Assembly (NCBI GenBank): GCA_030431255.1
Contig: JAUIJL010000010.1
Span: 124,001-188,000 of the forward strand
Length of the DNA: 64,000 nt
Reading direction: 5' to 3'
Source of the DNA: Thermoanaerobaculia bacterium
GTDB taxonomy: Bacteria > Acidobacteriota > Thermoanaerobaculia > Multivoradales > J023
Shown: positions 52,994 to 59,534 of the stretch, in pieces
Numbering within the stretch: the stretch's first letter is position 1
How the letters are laid out: the number at the start of each line of letters is the position of its first letter
Translations under genes and position numbers: made by a program
The notes under the pieces: generated by a model
What the model was told of the DNA's origin: nothing
The model's input: only the letters and a program-made list of their open reading frames with translations
Databases searched by the model: none

Positions 52994-53218
52994 GTGGCCG
53001 TTTCGCGAAATCCGCCCGAGCCGACAGAAAGATGGCAACGCTGCAAACAGATTGTTTGCAGTATGCTCACCCAGGATCGAGAAACTTGGCCGACCCTGCT
53101 GGTCAAAGAATGTGGTGACGATGTAGAGCTCTTTCTCGACGCGGCTTGTTTGATTCGGCTCAGCCTGAGAGTCGGAGACTTCATTGAAGAGCCGGCCCTG
53201 AGGAAGGTTCTGCCATGA
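52994..53218 (+). CDS. Stand-alone kinase-N-terminal-domain protein coupled to an ECF sigma factor
   Basis: 74 residues from a GTG at 52994, chosen because AGGAGA (52981-52986) lies 7 nt upstream; a TTG 42 bp earlier lacks a site. The sequence PTERWQRCKQIVCSMLTQ...LLVKECGDDVELFLDAA...GDFIEEPALRKVLP aligns with the first 65-75 residues of both kinases in this locus (shared W-Q-x2-K, L-x2-C/L-x2-D, and F-x-(D/E)-x-P/L spacing). It has no kinase domain. Its stop overlaps the ECF sigma gene start by 4 nt (ATGA), so the two are co-translated. It may act as an adaptor that competes with, or presents, a kinase N-terminus to the sigma factor. Confidence 0.65.
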   Translation: MAVSRNPPEPTERWQRCKQIVCSMLTQDRETWPTLLVKECGDDVELFLDAACLIRLSLRVGDFIEEPALRKVLP

Positions 53219-53859
53219 GCTCTATGTTCCATCCTTCGGGGGTCGGCAAAACCGGTGAGACCATGACCGCTGCCCTGCCCGAAGAATTGACCGCTCTCCT
53301 GCTCGCTTGGAGCGATGGTGACCCCGAGGCCCTGCAGGAGCTCATGCCCCTGGTCAGCAACGACTTGCGGGTCATGGCCCGGCGATACCTCGCACGGGAA
53401 GGGGATCGCCATATTTTGCAGCCCACGGCATTGGTCAACGAGTTCTTCCTCAAGGTCAATGATCGCCGGAGTGTTCAGTGGGAGAACCGCGCCCACTTCT
53501 TCGGCTTCGCCGCCCAGACCATGCGACTGATCTTGGTCGATTTCGCCCGACATCAGAAAAGAGCCAAACGCGGCGGTGGCGAAAATCCGATGATGCTCGG
53601 CCCGGAGCTCGACGATCTGGCGGGCGCCGACCAACCTTCTCGAGTGGAAATTCTCGCCCTTCATCAAGCCCTCGATCGATTGGAGGCCCAGGATCCACGC
53701 ATGGCCTCGGTGGTCAAGCTCCGCTACTTCGTCGGTATGACCGTCCAGGAAACAGCCGCCGCCCTCGACCTCTCACCCGCCACGGTCAAGCGCGAGTGGC
53801 AATTCGCCCGCCTATGGCTGTTCCGGGAGCTCAACGGCGACGGCGATCCGCCCAACTGA
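53215..53859 (+). CDS. ECF-type RNA polymerase sigma factor (TIGR02999-like group), first copy
   Basis: 214 residues from the ATG at 53215, after AGGAAGG at 7 nt. Regions 2 and 4 are recognisable: DPEALQELMPLVSNDLRVMARRYLAREGDRHILQPTALVNEFFLKV, the group-typical FFGFAAQTMRLILVDFARHQKRAKRGGG, and a region-4 helix-turn-helix DLSPATVKREWQFARLWLFREL. This sigma group of Acidobacteriota and Planctomycetota usually lies beside TPR-tailed Ser/Thr kinases, as here. Its N-terminal extension of about 20 residues precedes the usual start of the family. It follows a stand-alone kinase-N-domain gene with a 4-nt overlap. Confidence 0.9.
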   Translation: MSSMFHPSGVGKTGETMTAALPEELTALLLAWSDGDPEALQELMPLVSNDLRVMARRYLAREGDRHILQPTALVNEFFLKVNDRRSVQWENRAHFFGFAAQTMRLILVDFARHQKRAKRGGGENPMMLGPELDDLAGADQPSRVEILALHQALDRLEAQDPRMASVVKLRYFVGMTVQETAAALDLSPATVKREWQFARLWLFRELNGDGDPPN

Positions 53860-54028
53860 GGCTCATACCGGGCTCTCGGTCCCCATCTTCCTCCCCTCCC
53901 TACCAGAGGTACCGAAAGCCTGAAAGGAAAACGCGCTGAACAGCGCGAAATGGGCTCAAATATTCCCGACGATTATTCGGGCGGTCATCTTTGTGGTCTC
54001 TGCTCTGTCTGTCGCTGTGGTAATTTTA

Positions 54029-54064
54029 CCCTGCTGCATCTATCGACCCTGCTGCATCTATCGA
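54029..54064. repeat. 18-bp tandem duplication in the leader of the DUF1318 gene
   Basis: CCCTGCTGCATCTATCGA occurs at 54029-54046 and 54047-54064 without a mismatch, about 50 bp before the chosen GTG start of the DUF1318 protein. If an upstream start were used it would be coding and encode a C-C-I-Y-R repeat, which I consider less likely. Confidence 0.93.
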
Positions 54065-54112
54065 CAGAGCGGGCGGCTCACCCTCGCCCGACCACGGAAG
54101 GGAGTGCCCACA

Positions 54113-54829
54113 GTGCCGACACCCAGACATATCACCCGAACCCGCCGTGCCGGCTTGCTCGCTCTGATCACCGGATCCGGCAAAGCTCTGCTGTGGGTCA
54201 TGGCCTGCGCAGGCGCCTTGGCTTGCATCACGATCAATGTCTATTTTCCGGAAGCCGCGGTGCGTGATCTTTCGGAAAAAATTGAAAACGCGGTCGCCGA
54301 GGAGGCGGCCAAGGCCGCCACGGCAGAGGACTCCGGGGACGTCGATGCGCCTTCGGAATCCGCGAGCGCCATCGACGCCCCTGCCCGACCGTCAGACCTT
54401 TTGCGGCAGGCGGTGTTGAGCTGGGCACTGGAATGGACAGCCGACGAGGTGATGGCCCAGCCGTCGTCCGGAGTTGCCGCGCCCGAGATCACCAACCCTG
54501 CGATCCGCAAGATCGTCGAAAGCCGAGGTCAACGGCTACCGGAGATTCAACCCTTCAAAACATCCGGGGTCTTGGGAGAAAACAAGGACGCCTTGTTGGA
54601 GCTTCGCAGCCTCGATTCCCTATCGCTTCAGGATCGAGCCAAGGTTCAAAAGCTGGTCAAGGCCGAAAATGCCGACCGGGAGCGGATGTTCAAGGAGATC
54701 GCCGCCGCCACCGGAACGGATCTCTCCCAGCTGCCGCAAATCCAAGCCACCTACGCAGCTACCCTCCGGGACAATGCCGCGAAAGGTGAGTGGATTCAGC
54801 TACCTGACGGGACCTGGAAGCAAAAATAG
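54113..54829 (+). CDS. DUF1318/YdbL-family envelope protein
   Basis: 238 residues from the GTG at 54113 (GGAAGGGAG 8 nt upstream; a second GTG at 54104 is possible). A membrane segment (near 18-40: GKALLWVMACAGALACITINVYFPEAAV) is followed by an acidic linker and the DUF1318 domain (NPAIRKIVESRGQRLPEIQPF to LPDGTWKQK). CITINVYFP is the hallmark motif of DUF1318/YdbL proteins, which are often lipoproteins that accompany YdbH-like envelope proteins. The role is unknown. It sits between two ECF sigma genes on the same strand, which is unusual for the family. The partner gene is not in the window. Confidence 0.78.
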   Translation: MPTPRHITRTRRAGLLALITGSGKALLWVMACAGALACITINVYFPEAAVRDLSEKIENAVAEEAAKAATAEDSGDVDAPSESASAIDAPARPSDLLRQAVLSWALEWTADEVMAQPSSGVAAPEITNPAIRKIVESRGQRLPEIQPFKTSGVLGENKDALLELRSLDSLSLQDRAKVQKLVKAENADRERMFKEIAAATGTDLSQLPQIQATYAATLRDNAAKGEWIQLPDGTWKQK

Positions 54830-54856
54830 TCATTCACCGCTTCAGGATCACGAGGA

Positions 54857-55429
54857 ATGGATCAACCCCCGAGCGAGGTCACCCGACTCCTGGATGCGTG
54901 GAGTGAAGGCGACCAGGGGGCCCTGCCCAAGCTGATGCCGTTGATCGTCGAGGATTTGCGCCGGCTGGCGCGCAAATATATGGCGGTCGAGAACCCGGGC
55001 CATACTCTCCAGCCCACCGCTTTGGTCAACGAGCTGTTCTTGAAGCTGTTGGGCAAACGCAGCGTCAGCTGGCACAACCGCGCGCAATTCTTCGCCTTCG
55101 TGGCCAATATGATGCGTCGGCTGCTGGTGGATCATGCCCGGATCAAACAAGCCGCCAAACGGGGCGGCCGACAGGTGGTGCTCTCCCTCGACGAGACGAT
55201 TCGCGTTCCCGAGTCGCAAAAAGATCCGGAGCTCTTGGCCTTGGACCAGGCTCTTCACCAGCTCGCCCAGCTCGATTCCAGGCAAGCGAGGATCGTGGAG
55301 ATGCGTTATTTCACGGGCCTCTCCATCCAGGAGGTGGCTGAGGTAGAAGGCATCTCCCGGACCACGGTCAAGCGGGAGTGGCGCACCGCCCGGATGTGGT
55401 TGATGAAGGAAATCGAAAGTCTCAAGTGA
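54857..55429 (+). CDS. ECF-type RNA polymerase sigma factor (TIGR02999-like group), second copy
   Basis: 190 residues. TRLLDAWSEGDQGALPKLMPLIVEDLRRLARKYMA, HTLQPTALVNELFLKLLGKRSVSW and FFAFVANMMRRLLVDHARIKQAAKRGGR are the group-typical region 2; the helix-turn-helix is EGISRTTVKREWRTARMWLMKEI. It is clearly homologous to the ECF at 53215. The next gene, 126 nt downstream on the same strand, is a kinase whose N-terminal domain resembles the small protein at 52994, so it is probably a kinase-sigma pair. ATG after AGGA. Confidence 0.92.
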   Translation: MDQPPSEVTRLLDAWSEGDQGALPKLMPLIVEDLRRLARKYMAVENPGHTLQPTALVNELFLKLLGKRSVSWHNRAQFFAFVANMMRRLLVDHARIKQAAKRGGRQVVLSLDETIRVPESQKDPELLALDQALHQLAQLDSRQARIVEMRYFTGLSIQEVAEVEGISRTTVKREWRTARMWLMKEIESLK

Positions 55430-55555
55430 CCATTTTCGTCCGTTTTTTCGCGTTCTTGTCCATATCCCCCATCGAACGGACCCCAGACCTTCTGGAAGGC
55501 AATCCGTTCGGCATCAACCCTGAGCTCGAGCCACGAGCAAGCATCAGGAGATCCT

Positions 55556-58132
55556 ATGGACGCCGAAAGATGGCAAGTGATCAAGGGCTTTCTCGATCGC
55601 CTTGCGGAGTTGCCGCGCTCAGAACGGTCGGAGCTGCTAAAGGATCTTCGCGAACGCGACCCACAGCTCAACCAAGAAGTCCTCTCCTACCTGCCCTACG
55701 GAGAGACCGCTGAGAGCTTCATCGACGAGCCCCTCTGGCAATTGCTCACACAAACCTCCGGAGCGCCGACCCGAGCCCCGTCTCCCCTCCTCGGTTCCAC
55801 CCCCAAACCTTCATCGAAAAGCGGCGAAACGACCGACCTTCGCATTGGTCCTTACCGGCTGAAGGAGCTGCTCGGCCGAGGGGGCATGGGAAAAGTGCAC
55901 CTTGCCGTGAGGGAGGACGACTACGAGCAAAAAGTCGCGATCAAGCAAACCATCGGCCCTCTTCTGAGCGATGAGATGGAGGCCCGATTCGCCAACGAGC
56001 GCCAAATTCTAGCCAACCTTCAGCACCCCGACATCGCCAGGCTGCTCGACGGCGGCACGGATTCGGACGGCATGCCCTATTTGGTGATGGAATTCGTCGA
56101 AGGCGAGCCGATCAACGAATATTGTGAAAACCATCAACTCGATCTCCGGCAACGGCTGAGACTTTTCCGCAAGGTCTGCAAAGCCGTGCACTTCGCCCAT
56201 CAACGGCTGGTGGTTCACCGCGATCTCAAAGCCGGAAATATTCTCGTCACTGCCGACGGTCGGCCCAAGCTGCTGGACTTCGGCATCGCCAAGCTGCTCC
56301 AAGAGTCCGCCGATTCCGATCTCACCTCGGAAGGCCGGGTGCCGTTGACCCTCTCTTGCGCCAGCCCCGAGCAATTGATGGGCGAGCCCATTTCCACCGC
56401 CGCCGACGTCTACGCCCTGGGATTGCTGCTCTACGAGCTATTGGCCGGCGTCAAGGCCTACGACCTCGACGACCTCGATTACAGCTCGCTCGTGCGCAGC
56501 ATCTGTCTACAGGAGCCGCCGAAACCCAGCGTTGCCGCGGGATCCAAGCCTGGAGACCACCGGCGATTCTCCAACACCACAGGCACCGAAAGCACCGATC
56601 CGCAGCACCGACCCAGTGCCGTGGATCCCTCGGCGGGCGAGCTCTCTGAAGCGCCGAGACCAGACGCCGCCACCCTAAAAGCTCGGCGACGCCGGAGCCG
56701 CCGGCTGAAAGGCGATCTGGACGCCATCGTCATGAAGGCGATCCGCAAGGAGCCACGCCACCGTTACGAATCCGCCGCCGACCTGGCCGACGATGTTCTG
56801 AGCTACCTGCAAGGGCTTCCGGTCCAGGCTCGAAAAGGAAATTGGCTCTACCACACGGGCAAACACCTGAAACGGAATCGTCCCGCGTTGGTGGTGCTGC
56901 TTCTGATCGCCGGCCTGGCAGTGACCTCCACGGTCATGTGGCAGCTCGCGGAACGGCGGGAGGCCGATGCCTTGGCCGCGAATGCCGAGACGGAAGCCAT
57001 GAACAGGTTCCTCACCGAGATGCTCAAATCCGCCGACCCCGACCGCTCCAAAGGCGAGGAGCTGACGGTGAAGGAAGTGCTGATGGCGAGCCAGGACCGC
57101 ATTGCCGCCAATCTCGGCGAATTCCCCGATCACCAAATCGACATGTACGACGTCTTTGCCCAAGTCTTCTACTCCCTCCGAGCCTACGACCAATCTCTGG
57201 CCATGCGCCAACGGGCCCTCGAAGAGCTGAGGCGCAGATTTCCGGAGGAAAGCGACCATATGGCCACCAAGATCGCCAACGTGGGAGCCGCACATTACGC
57301 GCTAAAAGACTACCGAGCTGCCGAGAGATTTTTCAGGGAAGCCGTCGCCATGCGCGAGAAGCTGGGTCTTGCGCGTTCCGAGTCCACGAGCACGATCAGG
57401 AATCTGGCCAGCTGCCACCTCAAGCTCGGCCGATATGAGAAGGCCAGAAAGGGATTTGAAGAGGTTCTCGAAATCCGCCTCAACGACCCGGAATCGGATC
57501 CCCCGAAACTAGGCTCCGCGTATCACGGCCTCGGCACCTTCCTGAATACCATCGGCGACTATCCCGCAGCGATCGAGAATTTGAGCCGAGCCCTCACCCT
57601 GCGCCTCGAAACCGAAGGCAGCCTGCATTCCAATACCGCTTCGACTTTGTCGGCATTGGGAAGCGCCCATCTCGGCAACGGAGACCCGAAACGAGCCCTG
57701 GTGCTTTTGCGCAGGGCCCTGGCGGCTCGCGAGCAGCTCTTCGGACCGACTGCGGGCCCCGTGGGCTTCAGCCACCGGCTCTTGGCGGAGGCGAATCTCG
57801 GTCTCGGATCCGTCGAATCGGCCGATCGCCACGCGGACACGGCCCTCGAAATCCTTCGCTCCATTCACTCGACCACATCCTGGGAAGTGATCCACGCTGA
57901 GATTGTCAAAGGCAAGTGCTTGACCCGTCTGGGCAGAGTCTCAGAGGCCGAAGCTCAGTTGTTGACCGCCCTGGAAAAGCTGCATGGTCAAGAGCATCCT
58001 CTTCGCCTCCATTTGACCCTAGCCTTCAGCGCGTTGGTCGACCTCTATGAAGCGGCCGATCTCGACGAAAAAGCCCGGTTGTACCGGGCAGAGCTGGCAA
58101 CTTATAGCCTGAGCACCGAATCGGCTCCCTAG
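55556..58132 (+). CDS. Membrane Ser/Thr protein kinase with C-terminal TPR domain
   Basis: 858 residues from the ATG at 55556 (AGGAGATCCT immediately upstream). Residues 3-65 are the same small N-terminal domain (DAERWQVIKGFLDRLAELPRSERSELLKD...). The kinase has GRGGMGKVH (107-115), catalytic K130, HRDLKAGN (221-228, Ala in place of Pro), DFG (241-243) and CASPEQL. A membrane helix lies near 443-465 (ALVVLLLIAGLAVTSTVMW), and the rest is TPR-like and probably outside. It is in the same arrangement as the kinase at 46489. Pairing with the ECF at 54857 suggests it controls that sigma factor by phosphorylation. Confidence 0.92.
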   Translation: MDAERWQVIKGFLDRLAELPRSERSELLKDLRERDPQLNQEVLSYLPYGETAESFIDEPLWQLLTQTSGAPTRAPSPLLGSTPKPSSKSGETTDLRIGPYRLKELLGRGGMGKVHLAVREDDYEQKVAIKQTIGPLLSDEMEARFANERQILANLQHPDIARLLDGGTDSDGMPYLVMEFVEGEPINEYCENHQLDLRQRLRLFRKVCKAVHFAHQRLVVHRDLKAGNILVTADGRPKLLDFGIAKLLQESADSDLTSEGRVPLTLSCASPEQLMGEPISTAADVYALGLLLYELLAGVKAYDLDDLDYSSLVRSICLQEPPKPSVAAGSKPGDHRRFSNTTGTESTDPQHRPSAVDPSAGELSEAPRPDAATLKARRRRSRRLKGDLDAIVMKAIRKEPRHRYESAADLADDVLSYLQGLPVQARKGNWLYHTGKHLKRNRPALVVLLLIAGLAVTSTVMWQLAERREADALAANAETEAMNRFLTEMLKSADPDRSKGEELTVKEVLMASQDRIAANLGEFPDHQIDMYDVFAQVFYSLRAYDQSLAMRQRALEELRRRFPEESDHMATKIANVGAAHYALKDYRAAERFFREAVAMREKLGLARSESTSTIRNLASCHLKLGRYEKARKGFEEVLEIRLNDPESDPPKLGSAYHGLGTFLNTIGDYPAAIENLSRALTLRLETEGSLHSNTASTLSALGSAHLGNGDPKRALVLLRRALAAREQLFGPTAGPVGFSHRLLAEANLGLGSVESADRHADTALEILRSIHSTTSWEVIHAEIVKGKCLTRLGRVSEAEAQLLTALEKLHGQEHPLRLHLTLAFSALVDLYEAADLDEKARLYRAELATYSLSTESAP

Positions 58133-58173
58133 GGTCGAGTTTCTTAGGCCAGACCCAGGGAGCCGGCGGATGC

Positions 58174-59163
58174 TCAAGGAGCGGACAAGAGCTCGATCCA
58201 CTGCCGAGCCAGGGCCCGCCGATCCGCCGGAGCATCGCACGAGTCGCCTGACCAGTGGACCGTCAGGATCAGGTGCTCACCGTCAGTCTCGCTATCGATG
58301 GTGAAACCGCCCTCGTTCGGATCCACTTCCTGCTCCTCGTCCTCGTTGTCCAGCGAAGCGTTGGAGCTCACCGGTTTTGTGCCCGTGAAACCACCCTCGT
58401 TCGGATCCACTTCCTGCTCCTCGTCCTCGTTGTCGAGATTCGAAGGCGAGGTCCCGTTCCAAATGCGCACGTCGGACCTCAGCAGGTAGCTCGGGTCGGC
58501 CGGTCGATGCTCGAGGCTCGGATGGATGCCCGTACCGATCTCGGCTCGCAAAGTCGCTCGACCGTCGAATGCATCCGCCTCAAAGCTCATCAGCTGACCC
58601 AGGTGCCGCCCTTGGCCCCCCGGCGGCCCAGCCCTGAGGCCACGGGATGCCCACCGGCTTCCGCCCGTTTGCTCGACGGAGTAGAGGTCCACTCCGTGCA
58701 CGAAGAAGCCTCGATCGGCGTGCCACACGCGGAATTGGAACGGCACCGCTGCCACTTCAATCCAGCGCATTTGAACCGACATCCCCTTACCGTCGACCCG
58801 TAGGCCATAGACTCCGGCCTCGGTGAAGGCCAACACCCGGCGGTTCGACGAGGTTTCAACAACCCGCCCTCCCCACCCGGAGCCACAACCATCCAGCTCG
58901 GCCGTGAGCTCACCTTTCGAAGACTCGATCACCAGCACGGAGGGGCTCGTCACCTCTAACAAGAGCCGGGTCGGTCCCGCGTCGCCGGCCCATTGCAAGC
59001 CTTGAGGAGAGGTCAGCCAATGGGCAGCTCCACAATCCATCGCCGCTTGCGAAGGGGCTACCCACGCGGCGACCATCATAGCTGCGAGCCAACACGAAAG
59101 CATGACGGATGAGCTGGGGCCGAACGACGAACGAATGTTTTTCGAAACCATTTGATGAAACAT
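58174..59163 (-). CDS. Secreted protein with two acidic DNEDEEQEVDPNEGGFT repeats, likely sigma-54 controlled
   Basis: 329 residues from the ATG at 59163, after AAGGGAG. The signal peptide is SSSVMLSCWLAAMMVAAWVAPSQAA. The body has cysteines (DCGAAHW, LDGCGSGWGG) and beta segments up to about 230; two acidic repeats, DNEDEEQEVDPNEGGFT, follow at about 243-288, then a short C-terminal region. The plan resembles the protein at 51668. The gene lies on the minus strand with a perfect sigma-54 promoter about 150 bp upstream and a sigma-54 activator gene divergent from it. That makes it the best-supported target of the local activator. Confidence 0.78.
   Translation of the reverse strand: MFHQMVSKNIRSSFGPSSSVMLSCWLAAMMVAAWVAPSQAAMDCGAAHWLTSPQGLQWAGDAGPTRLLLEVTSPSVLVIESSKGELTAELDGCGSGWGGRVVETSSNRRVLAFTEAGVYGLRVDGKGMSVQMRWIEVAAVPFQFRVWHADRGFFVHGVDLYSVEQTGGSRWASRGLRAGPPGGQGRHLGQLMSFEADAFDGRATLRAEIGTGIHPSLEHRPADPSYLLRSDVRIWNGTSPSNLDNEDEEQEVDPNEGGFTGTKPVSSNASLDNEDEEQEVDPNEGGFTIDSETDGEHLILTVHWSGDSCDAPADRRALARQWIELLSAP
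58301..58434. repeat. Two 50-bp coding repeats in the second secreted protein
   Basis: The 50-bp units at 58301-58350 and 58385-58434 differ at one position (by eye). Both encode the minus-strand peptide DNEDEEQEVDPNEGGFT. The unit length equals that of the repeats at 52157-52440, though the sequences differ. Confidence 0.95.
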
Positions 59164-59305
59164 GGTGCTCCCTTTCCAGTTCTCGAATTGGGCGCACGAA
59201 TCCCGTCAGCACCACAAGTTGCTTTTTTTCAGTTGCTTAGGAAGTAATCCCAAGCCCTAAATTTCTCGGGTTGTGCGCGCTTTTCTTTACGCAAACACCC
59301 ATAAT

Positions 59306-59321
59306 TGCAACCGACGTGCCA
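59306..59321 (-). promoter_or_regulatory. Sigma-54 (RpoN) promoter, perfect consensus match
   Basis: On the minus strand the sequence TGGCACGTCGGTTGCA (59321 down to 59306) matches the TGGCACG-N4-TTGCW consensus at all specified positions. Transcription would start near 59295 and run into the secreted repeat protein gene (start 59163), giving a leader of about 130 nt. Sequence match only; no transcript evidence. Confidence 0.8.
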
Positions 59322-59359
59322 GGATTTGATAGAGATTTCAGATCATTTTTAAGGTTTCT

Positions 59360-59433
59360 GAAATGTCGGGGCTCGACATAGAAATGTCCGACATTTCAAA
59401 ACGGGCTCAAGAAATGTCGGAGCTTCGAATGTC
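59360..59433. promoter_or_regulatory. Candidate enhancer: GAAATGTC boxes with a 17-bp palindrome
   Basis: GAAATGTC occurs in direct orientation at 59360-59367, 59381-59388 and 59411-59418. At 59381-59397 it pairs with GACATTTC around a central C to form a perfect 17-bp palindrome. Partial sites occur at 59375 (GACATA) and 59427 (GAATGTC). The array is about 65-140 bp upstream of the predicted sigma-54 start and between the promoter and the activator gene, the usual position for an activator-binding site. Confidence 0.7.
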
Positions 59434-59534
59434 GAGAAATAGGAGAGGAGCCAGTGGGTCTTGGACATCTCGGCACCGGCGACCGGAGCCCATAGAGCCA
59501 CGACTCCGAATCCCAGGGCTGGTAAGATAGCGGC

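Noticed and set aside
51320-53038. A 572-codon open frame on the minus strand
   Set aside because: It is antisense to the secreted repeat protein (signal peptide, ribosome site, coding repeats on plus) and has no domain-like composition; the apparent repeats in it are the reverse complement of the plus-strand repeats.
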